A DNA stretch of 64,000 bases, from NCBI GenBank assembly GCA_013115135.1, contig JABANP010000004.1:372001-436000 (forward strand). Direction: 5' to 3'. The stretch comes from Perkinsus olseni. Its lineage: Eukaryota > Perkinsozoa > Perkinsida > Perkinsidae. A model generated the notes under the pieces. That model ran no database searches. It worked only from the letters and a program-made list of their open reading frames with translations, and had not been told where the DNA came from. The position numbers and the translations under genes are program-made. This document shows, one piece after another, positions 46,429 to 56,353 of the stretch (positions within the stretch are counted from its first letter, which is position 1; the number at the start of each line of letters is the position of its first letter).

Positions 46429-47397
46429 GGGTGAGTATCATATCGTACAGTGTCGACTGGTACAGGTCTCAGCTGGTGCGCAGCTAAAGTGGTACAAGAA
46501 TAATCCGTACAACCGACTTTCAACTTGTGACATATGGTACAGTTGCAACTCGTACAGTGTCAACTGGTTCAGTTGCAACTCATTTTGTGTCTTATGGTGC
46601 CATGTCAGTTCATCTTGTTGCAGTCAGTACAGTGTCATTTCGTACAGTGTTGAACCGTACAGTTGCTGCAGGTACAGTGTCGTTCAGTGCAGTTGCTGCA
46701 CGTACAGTCTCGTTCAGTACAGTTGCAACCGATACAGTGTTGGTTAGTAAATTCTACATGTACAATGCGAAGTAACTTCAGGGAAAATGACTAGACACGA
46801 TGCGTACACATTTTCTTGAAATGCGGAATGAAAAATTATTCCCATCAGGCGGAGCGTTGCTGCCATCTACTGAGCTGTGCATTTCGCTGGCGGAAACCAG
46901 AGTTTCGGTGAGGCAAAGTGTTCGCGCGGACGGGGGGCCTGCTGGCAAGCGGTACTCTCAGGTTCAAATCGCGGATGGTCCAAAATTGGTTGTCCGATGT
47001 CGACGATTTTTTAGTATATTTTGCGCCGCGGCGCAAAATATACTAAAAAATTGGCGGGGTTGTACGAGATCGTTGGTGTACGAGTGTAGGGTGTACGGTT
47101 TAACACTGTATGAGGTGAAACTGTACGATTTGGCACTGTACGAGGTGAAACTGTACTATATGACACTGCACTATGTGAAACTGCACGAGCGGACACTGTA
47201 CGATATGACACTGTACTGGTGGACACTGTAAGATCCGACACTGTACGGAATGATACTGTACTGAGTGCAACAAGACGAAATGACAATGTACGAAGCGAAA
47301 CTGTACGACTGGAAACTGTATGAGGTGAAACTGTACGAATTTGCGGTACACGAGCAGAGTTGCTACGAGTTGCAACTGTACGATATGATCCTCACCG
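46429..47397 (+). mobile_element. tRNA-core foldback element, copy E (969 bp, second subfamily)
   Basis: Ends are GGGTGAGTATCATATCGTAC and, reversed, CGGTGAGGATCATATCGTAC. The 8-bp duplication AAAATACC is at 46,421-46,428 and 47,398-47,405. Arms use units with CGTACAGTGT, inverted between the two sides. The core near 46,900-46,985 has a B box (CAGGTTCAAATC) and a triplet GCT in a CTGCTGG loop. Its spacing to the B box is 2 nt longer than canonical and the A box is damaged. No protein coding. Confidence 0.88.
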
Positions 47398-47405
47398 AAA
47401 ATACC

Positions 47406-47808
47406 CCTGTACCAATGTCCAACCGTAAGACTGCTATAGATACGGATAGACCTTCATACCCACCATATGAAGTCCCGGTCCAACCGATAATGACACTGCA
47501 GTATCACTGTAGTCAGTGAGACAATTACCAACCTTACGGCTAGCAACCGACTCAAGGACCAACAAAAGGAAGGAAGGACAATTTCAACAAAAAAGGGACA
47601 ACCGCTGCGTATCGCGCACGCCCGGCGTCACAGTAATATAGTATCGAACCCGCGCTACCGCGCATTGCCCGCGTATGACTATATGTTAAGAGTCATGCAA
47701 CGTTCAACAACGGCAGATTAACCTCACTTGACAATAACAAATAAATACTTAATCAAATAAATCCCAACCACTGTGGTTGAACCACAGTACTACTGTAAAG
47801 AATCACAG
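47406..47808. other. No gene recognised
   Basis: Spacer between two foldback elements, without ORFs or motifs I can support. Confidence 0.35.
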
Positions 47809-48336
47809 GGGATGTTCACGTTTCGTACACCAAATAGTCGTACATTTTCGACTCATGTCTCCAATACTCATACACTTACTTCCTCCCTGGTAAGGGAGTC
47901 CCTGTGCATAGGTTCGAACTTGCGGTCTTCCGATCGAGAGTCCGCTACCTTAACCACCATACCACGCACACCAATAAACTTTTTCTCACAGAGTGGCGCG
48001 AACAGTTCGCTCCCTATAGACAATATAACTTCCTTCCCTCTGCCATTGCAACCAGCGCGCGGCCCAAAAATGCGACTCAGCAAGCATGGTGTACGAGTCG
48101 TGCTCGTGTACGAGTTGTCAGTGTATGAGATTCACGTGTACGAGCTTTAAGTGTACGACTTACTACATGAACGACCATTATATGTACGAGTATCATGAGT
48201 ACGAGGATTACGTGTACGAGGCTCAAGTGTACGAAATGTCGATGTATGAATCCGATGAGTGAACGAGTATTCAGTGTACGAGCCGTGTACGAAGCGATAG
48301 TGTACGAGTTTCCGGTGTACGAATCGTAATACACCC
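47809..48336 (-). mobile_element. tRNA-core foldback element, copy B (internally deleted, 528 bp)
   Basis: Inverted relative to copy A. Ends are GGGATGTTCACGTTTCGTAC and TCGTAATACACCC. The 8-bp duplication AATCACAG is at 47,801-47,808 and 48,337-48,344. It contains the same CTC tRNA-like core as copy A on the minus strand (about 47,900-47,970). Most of one arm and the GC-rich spacer are deleted just after GGGAGGAAG. The intact termini and perfect duplication imply that the deletion derivative itself transposed. Confidence 0.92.
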
Positions 48337-48398
48337 AATCACAGCATGTGCGATATTCATCTAGCTATAGATTCATCAGCAGTGTAACAACACTCGCA

Positions 48399-49325
48399 TC
48401 AACCATAATAATCACTCGAGCTAGAACTCGAAGAAATAGAAGAACTGGGAGATTCATCATCAGAATAATATCTTCTTCTAGACATTCTATGACGAGATCT
48501 CCTCTTCTTCTTCTTATCCTTCTTCTTAGAATGTCTTCTACGATGAACCTTCTTCTCAACATCATCATCACCTTCAACCGACTTGAAATCGTCACCCTCG
48601 GTCAACTTCCTAACAGCATCAGACTTAGCAGCTTCAAGAACAGCCAATTCTTCTTCTACGCATCCTTGGAGCTCGATGAACCACCATACCCAGGAGTACC
48701 TTCAGTGTCAAGTTGACTGAGGTTGACAGTGTCAACCTCAGCCTTGCTATTATCTTGCTGGTCACGACTACCGAACTCCTTATCAACCTTCTTGGCGTCA
48801 TAAGCCTCAGAAGAAAAACCTTGAGCACCTTCAGCACCTTGGTCAACAGTCTTAGACCATTCCGCCTTACCGGTACGCATCAGGAGACTTCCAAGTACCG
48901 TCATCCTTTCCCCAAGACTTCCAACCATCTTTACCATATGAACCCTTAGTATAACAGTAAGCCTTTTTGATGTAAGGGATGGCCTCCAACATGCCTTCCG
49001 TAGCAACACCATCGACCAAGAGAAACTGTAAATAAGGCTCATATTTCTTGAAAACCTGGAAAGCCTGATGATCGAAACCTTTTTCCAAACTCTGAACTAT
49101 ACCGTACTCGTTACGATGAGTATAATAGTTCCATTGCGTACGCCAGAAGATAGTGTTGTACATAGCATAAACCCTTTTAATGGTGAAGAACAAGCTCAAC
49201 GTAATAGGCTTAACCTTCTGCACAACCGCCTCAGTATCGTAAGCCATACGAGACAACACCAAAAACGGATAAGTACTCTCACTATCCCACTGGTTGGTGA
49301 GATCCAAGAAGGCACGTACAACCAT
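48399..49325 (-). pseudogene. Unrecognised structural-type protein, frameshifted
   Basis: The first reading frame (49,325-48,867) starts MVVRAFLDLTNQWDSESTYP and reads VYAMYNTIFWRTQWNYYTHR and YEPYLQFLLVDGVATEGMLE, rich in aromatic residues and predicted helical. The frame shifts near 48,875 (GKAEWSKTVDQGAEGAQG) and again near 48,655, then ends in a strongly basic then Ser-rich tail (VHRRRHSKKKDKKKKRRS). A helical body with an Arg/Lys-rich C-terminus suits a capsid or nucleocapsid-like protein of a retroelement or virus, but I recognise no family. Its first nine codons lie in the palindrome. Confidence 0.35.
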
Positions 49326-49358
49326 GATTCATGGTTGTACGTGCCTTCTTGGATCTCA
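49298..49358. repeat. Perfect palindrome, 30-bp arms with 1-nt spacer
   Basis: Left arm 49,298-49,327 (TGAGATCCAAGAAGGCACGT...), spacer T, right arm 49,329-49,358, fully complementary. Both arms encode the same peptide start (MVVRAFLDL) on opposite strands, so the right arm is an inverted copy of the start of the 48.4-49.3 kb gene. Confidence 0.95.
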
Positions 49359-49376
49359 TCGAACCTTGTAGAGTTG

Positions 49377-49599
49377 TTAGTTAGCGAGTCTCCAACCATA
49401 CCTGCGAAGTTTGGGTAATCAGCAGCGGCTCTATCATGAACCTGGGCAAGCACCGAACGCTACCCGGTGTCGTCAGGCACCGGCATGCGAATCGGTCAGC
49501 CGCAATCATGGCAGCCGTACGCATACACATGACACGGCGCTTGCCAGGGCATGATGGGCCCGCGAGACCTGGTCGGTAACAAACCGCACCAGAGCCTCC
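49377..49599 (-). repeat. Split direct repeat B2
   Basis: 223 bp, matching B1 (49,783-50,005) with only a few substitutions, for example GCGGCTC versus GCGGCCC and ATGCGAA versus ATGCAAA. Forms the 3' end of the recombinase retrotransposon. Confidence 0.9.
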
Positions 49600-49622
49600 A
49601 ACGCAGGTGTGGGTGGGATGGG

Positions 49623-49785
49623 TTTAAAATCTGATAAAACTGTGAAGCCTGACGATGTGCACTGGCCAACCGGAACGGTTGCAGCACTCTGCTATCTAGC
49701 TCGCGAAGCGCCGATCTGAGCGAACGCAATTGTGCTATTGTCTCCGCCTCGTAACTAAACGCGCCTACTACGTAACCGGTACTTA
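49623..49785 (-). repeat. Split direct repeat A2
   Basis: Matches A1 at 55,096-55,273: CTGTGAAGCCTGACGATG through AACCGGTACTTA. A1 has an extra short duplicated piece (AGCTAGATTCT). Confidence 0.9.
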
Positions 49786-50005
49786 GTTAGCGAGTCTCCA
49801 ACCATACCTGCGAAGTTTGGGTAATCAGCAGCGGCCCTATCATGAACCTGGGCAAGCACCGAACGCTACCCGGTGTCGTCAGGCACCGGCATGCAAATCG
49901 GTCAGCCGCAATCATGGCAGCGGTACGCATACACATGACACGGCGCTTGCCAGGGCATGATGGGCCCGCGAGACCTGGTCGGTAACAAACCGCACCAAAG
50001 CCTCC
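49783..50005 (-). repeat. Split direct repeat B1
   Basis: Internal partner of B2. It follows the recombinase gene directly and overlaps A2 by 3 bp. Confidence 0.9.
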
Positions 50006-50099
50006 CACATGCTGAACCCGAACTCGCAGAAATCCACAACAGACATCCTCGGAAAGCAACTGCCAACACAACCGATGAACGTTCCCAACACCCGCGGAA

Positions 50100-51315
50100 C
50101 TATGGCCCGCCGGATTCAGGTGCGTCTTTCACAATATATAAGGCCGCCAACTTGGCCTTGTCCTCCAAACTGTCGTGCAAATTCTCCAATACCGACATAG
50201 AGCGCCAACGCCCGGCCCGCATGAAAGCCGGTGACTCCGCCGGCCAGTGACGGTGTAGGAGTTGGGCACCTGTTCGGCGCAGCGTGTAGGTCCCGAATTC
50301 GTCTACCGCGTCCAAGCCTACCACCGGACCCAAACGAGCGCGGACCTTATCCATGAACTCACCGTAAGTGAAAGGGAAGACTAAATCATCACAATGGTTC
50401 GGGGGACGACATCTCAACACCGCATGACAAGGACAAAACTCACAAGGCACGGACCCACGATCCGCAGGGTCTAAAGTTTGCACCGCTGACGCCGTACAGG
50501 CCGCAAACGCCAACTGCCCAACGCCGACCTGGTCCGTCTTACTTCTCCTAATCGCTAAGGACAAGACGGGCACGCCCGAATGGTCAGATACAGACACGTC
50601 AGACCAACGGAGAGCCAAGAGTTCGTCTGCACGAAGCGGAGAGAGTATACCGAGCAGCATAGCGGTAAGCGGTAATAAGGACTGGGCTGGACGCCCAGTC
50701 CTTGAGAGGACTGCACTGACGAAAGACGATAAAAAGATCGGACCGTGTTATCGGTTTCATCTTGCGAACCGGCCTATCAGAACAAGCCTTCTCAGCCGCA
50801 TGAAGCAGATGCTTAACACGCAGAGAATCACTGGGAGAGAAAGAATGCCCGTGAGACATGTTCCGAGAGCGGAGGGCGGACACGAAGTGTTGATCGATTT
50901 AAAGACATTTGGTGAGAGCCCACACGAACAGCTGTAGATCCTCTACACGCAGGGAAAAGGCACTTCTACCAGTGACCGAAACGAAGAACGACACCGTTCT
51001 ATCGTATAACTCATTAGTCTTGGACGCCAGACCTGTTGAGGCGAAGGCTTGGGCCGAACGACGAGCATCGTCATGAGAAATTGACTGGAGGAGATTGAAA
51101 ACATCTTTGCGCGAAGCCTTTCTGCCATCAGCGAAGCTCGGACCCACAGGCGCACGACCTGAGACAGCAATGCAATGAGACGATACCAGCTGAAACCATC
51201 CCGGGAGAGCTACGAAGGCGGAAAGGGTAAAGCAGACAGTGGAGAAACCGTTGACCTGGACCAACACGACGGAAGGGCAGGAACTACACCCCGTGACAAC
51301 GAATCCGCTAACCAA
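50100..51315 (-). pseudogene. Tyrosine recombinase (broken)
   Basis: The N-terminal core-binding part (51,315-50,899) has KASRKDVFNLLQSISHDDAR and SLRVEDLQLFVWALTKCL, then an in-frame TAA. The middle continues in the same frame to about 50,690, where a frameshift occurs. The catalytic part reads LLGILSPLRADELLALRWSD (first Arg) and FGTYTLRRTGAQLLHRHWP, where Tyr takes the place of the usual His in HxxR. It then reads AGRWRSMSVLENLHDSLED, without an obvious Tyr at the usual nucleophile place. The enzyme would insert circular cDNA by strand exchange at short homologies. This copy is not functional. Confidence 0.75.
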
Positions 51316-53403
51316 TTATCCGCGGACGATATGTAGATGATAGAAATGGAATCGTCGAGCCGAGCCAGCAAGGTAGCAAAGTAGCGCATAACGTCCGCCA
51401 TGGCACACTTCGCGGAGTACCGCTTCCGTAGCATACCCACAACACCCTGGTTGTCACAAAATATGGAGACCCGCTTGGAGATATTGTTACGGAAAAAGTA
51501 GAGCTCCACGAGATACAGCGTGTAAAAAGGTGCCAAGAGCTCGACCAGAGATATGTCCCTATGGCAGGGAACTAAGTGCGCACTGTCGTAGAGATGCTTA
51601 ACCCAAGGACCCAGCGTATCCGAGGACGTAGGGAAAGCAAACCAGATGCCAGACGTTCCATCGGACACTCAGCCTGCCATATGGTTCACCGATGCGTCGG
51701 ACGCAGCCACGATGTCGCCCGAGAGAAAATGGAGTAATGAAGAGGCTAGGTGCGGCGAAGGATTATCCGCGACGCCCACCCAAAAACGCACGTATGCAAA
51801 CGAGTTTGAATTCGGCGAGATGCGCAGACTGCAAAGAGGCTGCCGGTGAGCGCGGCGCTTCTCAAACACAGCTAACAGGGCGTATAACGGCTGCAAAAAA
51901 CTTTTGAGATGCCGCATACATTGGGAAGCAAAGACCAGTTTACCCAAAACCTTCGCCAAGGGGACAGGGTAGACCCTACCTTCATCGACGAAAGAAAGCA
52001 AGATGTCTCTAATAGAGGCAAAAATATCAGGGTGAACCCGCACGAACTGAGAAGACTCCTTTAACGAAAGCTCAAGGCCAATGAACTTGACGATCTCGAC
52101 ATCGAACACGCACTTAGGCTAGCTGATGGGGAAGGCCAGCACTACCCAGAGAAGAAGAAAAACTATAACGCCGATCGCATAGAACTCCTGCTGCAACAGC
52201 AGGAGACCGTCATCGACAAAAATCATGTCGCCGAACTTTCGATGCTGCAGAACGCACCGCAAGATGGCCGACGCCATCCGGGTGATGGCAGCACTGGTTC
52301 GACACCAGTGAAAGGGAGACACCGAGGCCCCGAAAGGGAGAGCGAGGTTTTCGTAAATCTCGCTCCCCAGTCGGACAGACGTCCGACAACGCTCCTCCGG
52401 GCGTAAAAGCAGATGGCGGAAAGCACCGCTAATATCATACTTGAAGAAGCGCCACGAAGGCCGCGGCGAACGAGCGGGAAGCGGCGGAGTATCGAAATAC
52501 GCCGAGCACCTGGAACAAGACTCCTGAGACTCGTGCGATACGTCCGAAAGAATCCGACGGACGTCGACACCCCGCGGCAGGGAGCAGGTTACAGAAAGAT
52601 GGCATTTCGAATTCAGGCCACTTCCTGAGTGATCTTCGATCAGGCGATAGGACTTATCCTGTTTAGGCACAAGTGCCATACGTGCGAACAAGCGAGCCGA
52701 GTTCCGACCGGCCTCGTCCAGGGAAAGGCGGCGCATCCTACTGGCGCCGACCTCTTTCTCAAGAACGCCGCGACATATCGCTGGTTGGGCCTCAACGGAG
52801 CTGAAATTCTGCTTCACGGCCTTGAGGTGAAACACCTCCATGGCAACGTTGATACCACGCTTGGACCTGGCCTCTGGGGAAGATTCCTGTCGCGGCGATG
52901 GGGCGATCGACTCCCAGAGACAGCCCCGCGTCAATGTCCCGGAAGACTGCCGGATCCGGGTCACCTAGGGCCGTTGCAAGAGCGAAGCCCAAATCAGCGC
53001 GAACCGCGCCGCAGGGCCCCGAAGCCGCAGAGTCAGAAGAACCGCGCAGCACGCTAGCCAGGCGAGGGGCGAGCCTGGCGGAAGAGGCGGCGAAGACCTC
53101 GCCGAGGCGGGACTGTTGCACGGCCGACGGCGTGGACCCGTGGACACCCTGAACGACGCCTGCGCTCATGATGGCCTGCACCTCTTCCCAGAAACAGGAG
53201 GCCACCGAGCCGGCCGATGCCGGGCAGTCGGCCCGAGCGAAGGCAGACGGCAGCGCTGAGGTCAGACCGGTACCGTCTTGGTAACCGATGCGCTTCGTCT
53301 CAGCCTCCAGGTGGCAAGCAGCCCTAACGAACAGCTCCTGAACATGGCTCTGCACCGGTTCTTGACGAGCGGAGCCGTCTGAGCCGGGGGAGGGAGGATG
53401 CAA
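51210..53403 (-). pseudogene. Reverse transcriptase-RNase H polyprotein (broken)
   Basis: The pre-RT region (53,403-52,792) shifts frame near 52,900 and continues into RT. RT motifs: MALVPKQDKSYRLIEDHSG, FFKYDISGAFRHLLLRPEER (catalytic Asp), LPFGASVSPFHWCR, and the FVDD box in FGDMIFVDDGLLL (Phe for Tyr). The connection region reads VKFIGLELSL and LGKLVFASQCM. RNase H retains its acids in AASDAS, LVELLAPFYT, SIFCDNQGVV and SADNWLADSLSRG. One in-frame TGA at 51,669-51,671 follows MAG where Trp is usual. Another frame change near 52,115 separates RT from the connection. The RT type fits DIRS-order elements. Confidence 0.82.
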
Positions 53404-53741
53404 GCGATCGGGCGATCGGGCGACCTACCCCCGACGACGTGACCTGAATATTGCCTAGTGAATCGAGGTCCATTGACGGTTCAACGCAGAGCGAGATATT
53501 CACTGAGACTTATAAACGACTGCCGGGCAGCACGAGCGACTATAGTACGAGCGAGAAGGCTTGCCGGAGCACGAAACAGACTATTTGTGTTAGATCGGAG
53601 AAAGCGACTAGACTAGACGCTTGCCGGAGCAAGACCAAATGACCGAGGTCAGACCCGGGGAGGGCAGTTCGACTATAGACTTGCCGGAGCAAGTTCAGAC
53701 GACCGGAGTCGATAGACCGACGCGGCGCGGGGCCGACGGAG

Positions 53742-54818
53742 TCAATTACCTTTGGGATCTCGGTCCTTCGAGTCCTCCTTCTTGCCCTGCTGGGTGGCCA
53801 GGTTGGGCTTCTTGTCGGGAACGGAGTCAGAGAGGGGCCTAGCGGTAGACGGGGAGGAGCGGTCGCCGGAGTCGTGCTTGTACACGCAGAACTTCCCGAA
53901 GCGGCACCAACCGTTGGAGCGAAAGAAGTTACACACCTTGGTGGCCGACGTGGAGGACGAGGGAGCGTCTGAGCGACTGGTGGGCCGAGGCTTGTCCTGC
54001 TTGGAAGCGGCGACGCGGAGGGCCTTCTGAGAATATTCTACCAGCAGGGTGGGGTAAGCGTCCCCCGAAAAGAACTGTTTTATGGACAGAGAAGGTGTTG
54101 ACGCCACCAGGGTGCTAACCGAACGACGGTAGATGTCGTCGTGTGATATTATCAAGTCCATAGAAATAGAACCGACCAGCGAGATGATCCGCAAACCGTG
54201 GGCAATGACGTCGCAGGGGGAGAGGTCGGCGGGAGGGAGGACGCACGATACCAGCAGTGCGTATTTTAGCAAACACTGGACGTAGTCCCGAAGGGTGGAC
54301 ACCTGTTTGTTACCTTTCTTGGACGACTCCGAGATCGCACTTTCACCCCTTGCCGCTTTCGAAAGGTCCAATAGGAGCACTTTGTCGTCCTCGTTGTCAG
54401 GTCTGGCTTCGGGCAGGAGCTTTTTGAAGTCGACGTAGTAACCGGACGACTGGGAGGCCACGGCTGACAGCGTGCTCTGAGAGACTCCATGGAAGACTGA
54501 CGGAGGCAGCGAGGGGGAGTAGTTTTGGACGCTGCGTTCCACCAGCGCACCGATATTGACACTAGAGTTGGCCTTAGAGAGCTCCGCATCCGTTGCGAGC
54601 TTACGGCGCTTAGCGACGGCGGCGCTGACCTCTGCCGTCAGCGCGTAGAAGGACGCGTTGCCCGCAACCTCAGCGCCCACCCGTTCCATGAGGTGGCTGG
54701 GCAGCGAACCAATGAGCGGCGGGGTAGTGAGACCGTGACGACACAGCAGGGCAGCTACTTGCTGGTCGGGGGCGATAGCACGAACCAGATGGGCAAGTTC
54801 CTCGCTGAGAGCGGGCAA
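53742..54818 (-). CDS. Retrotransposon gag-like protein with CCCH zinc finger
   Basis: An open 358-residue ORF. The N-terminal half is helical (SEELAHLVRAIAPDQQVAAL, AEVSAAVAKRRKLATDAE). The middle has STLRDYVQCLLKYALLVSCV. Near the C-terminus CNFFRSNGWCRFGKFCVYKH has exactly the spacing C-x8-C-x5-C-x3-H of a CCCH RNA-binding finger, followed by a charged Lys/Asp tail. It is the first gene of the tyrosine-recombinase element, the gag position. CCCH instead of a CCHC knuckle is unusual for gag. It is the only ORF of the element without a break, so it may still be translatable. Confidence 0.7.
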   Translation of the reverse strand: MPALSEELAHLVRAIAPDQQVAALLCRHGLTTPPLIGSLPSHLMERVGAEVAGNASFYALTAEVSAAVAKRRKLATDAELSKANSSVNIGALVERSVQNYSPSLPPSVFHGVSQSTLSAVASQSSGYYVDFKKLLPEARPDNEDDKVLLLDLSKAARGESAISESSKKGNKQVSTLRDYVQCLLKYALLVSCVLPPADLSPCDVIAHGLRIISLVGSISMDLIISHDDIYRRSVSTLVASTPSLSIKQFFSGDAYPTLLVEYSQKALRVAASKQDKPRPTSRSDAPSSSTSATKVCNFFRSNGWCRFGKFCVYKHDSGDRSSPSTARPLSDSVPDKKPNLATQQGKKEDSKDRDPKGN

Positions 54819-55095
54819 GACCGGCTCGGCGAAGGCCTCGGTGGGACGGACGACTTGGACGGGGGGTTCGGGAGCAGCCGGACGAGGAGGCTGATGTGAC
54901 GACTGGCGCTCCTGGGCGGGCAGTCCTTGGCCTGACGATGGGGACTAGGCGTCGCTGGCCGCAGCCGGCTGGAGCTAGCCGTGGCTGCTCGGTTCGTTCA
55001 GCCCCGCCGCGCTGGGGTTCGTGAGGACCTGGTCAACTGGGGGGCGTTGTTGGCTTTGGCGACGGAGACGCAGTTCGCGGGGCTGGGCGGAGGAC

Positions 55096-55273
55096 ATTTA
55101 AAGTCAAATAAAACTGTGAAGCCTGACGATGTGCACTGGCCAACCAGAACGGTTGCAGCACTCTGCTATCTAGCAGCTAGATTCTAGCTCGCGAAGCGCC
55201 GAGCTGAGCGGACGCAATTGTGCTATTGTCTCCGCCTCGTAACTAAACGCGCCTACTACGTAACCGGTACTTA
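55096..55273 (-). repeat. Split direct repeat A1
   Basis: Left terminal repeat of the recombinase retrotransposon when read on the minus strand. Pairs with A2 at 49,623-49,785. Confidence 0.9.
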
Positions 55274-55293
55274 CAAACGAACAACCGTAATCG

Positions 55294-56065
55294 CGGTGAG
55301 GATCGTTCAGTACAGTGACAACTCGTAGAAATTCCATTCGTACAAGCCTGACCCGTACAGTTTCCAGACGTACAGTCCTGGGCCATACACTGACGACTCG
55401 TACAGTATCCAGCGGTACAGTTTCAGCCCATACACTGATAACCCGTACACTGACGATCTGTGCAGTATCCAGTGGTACAGTTTCAGCCCATACACTGATA
55501 ACCCGTACACTGACGATCCGTACAGTATCCAGTGGTACACTTCCAGTACGTACAGTGACAAGTCGTACAGTTCCGACTCGTACAGTTGAAACTCATACAG
55601 TATTATTTCGTACATCGAATTTTCGTACTTATCGGAATTTTCGTACAGCTGCGGCGCAAAAATAATGATAAAAAAATTGCCAGCCGAGTTGGTTAAGACA
55701 ATGGTTTTTCACGTAGGTGGCATAGGTTCTAATCTCCCAGACGGAGTTTAAGCTATCTAAATAGCTCCACAGATTTTGCGTAAGGAGGCAGCTGTACCGA
55801 ATAGCACTGTACGAATAAAGCTTGTAACGCTGAATACTGTATGAGTGGTCAGTGTACGGCTGGATAGTGTACGACTTGTCACTGTATCTGTGGACACTGT
55901 ACTGAACGACACTGTATTACTGGCAACTGTACGAACTGTCACTGCACGACTTATCACTGTAGGGCCTGAAAGTGTACGAGATACTCCTGTGAAAGGAGTA
56001 CCGAATAAAGCCTGTACGACCCCGGGAGTGTACCAGTTGTCACTGTACCAGTTGTCACTCAACCC
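55294..56065 (+). mobile_element. tRNA-core foldback element, copy F (772 bp, second subfamily)
   Basis: Begins CGGTGAGGATCGTTCAGTAC and ends, reversed, GGGTTGAGTGACAACTGGTAC. The 8-bp duplication CGTAATCG is at 55,286-55,293 and 56,066-56,073 (9 bp if the preceding C is counted). Left-arm units read CGTACAGTTTCAG or CGTACACTGACGA; the right arm has the same motif inverted (CTGTACGAA). It inserted a few bases outside the A1 end of the recombinase retrotransposon. It carries a Lys-like tRNA core. Confidence 0.9.
55674..55745 (+). other. tRNA-like core of element F, anticodon-position TTT (Lys-like)
   Basis: Box A AGCCGAGTTGGTTAAGA gives A14, G15, G18 and G19 in place. T33 at 55,706 is 21 nt before T54 at 55,727. 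Positions 34-36 are TTT, and A58 and C61 are present in box B GGTTCTAATC. Acceptor-stem pairing is poor. Outside it the spacers differ from those in copies A and C. Confidence 0.6.
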
Positions 56066-56185
56066 CGTAATCGTGGCTCCATCTTATACCAAATGTCGGG
56101 AACGATATGAAAAGTATTCAATAAGGGCAAGACCATAACGCGACTTTCAAACTCATTAGATAATTCCCAAGCGGATGCTGTGCAT

Positions 56186-56215
56186 TGTGGCACAATGCTA
56201 GAGCATTGTGCCACA
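56186..56215. repeat. Perfect 13-bp hairpin
   Basis: Arms TGTGGCACAATGC and GCATTGTGCCACA are separated by TAGA. No T-run follows, so a terminator is not claimed. Confidence 0.8.
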
Positions 56216-56353
56216 GTCTTGATGAGTAGCCTTATGACTAGTTGTATGCGTACAGCATATTGCGCAGTAGTGATCTATTCTTTCATAGCGTAGACAACTA
56301 TTGCACGAGCATACATAAGGTGCGACCTTACTCCTACGCCTTGGGGCCTAGTG

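Larger units (their letters stand above)
49377..55273 (-). mobile_element. Tyrosine-recombinase retrotransposon with split direct repeats (Ngaro/PAT-like)
   Basis: Read on the minus strand the order is A1 (55,273-55,096), gag, RT-RNase H, tyrosine recombinase, B1 (50,005-49,783), A2 (49,785-49,623), B2 (49,599-49,377). A1/A2 and B1/B2 are near-identical pairs, the diagnostic split direct repeat. B1 and A2 overlap by 3 bp. There is no integrase and no aspartic protease. No target duplication is seen, as expected for recombinase-mediated insertion. The repeats are well preserved while the ORFs carry stops and frameshifts, so this copy is inactive. Confidence 0.88.
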
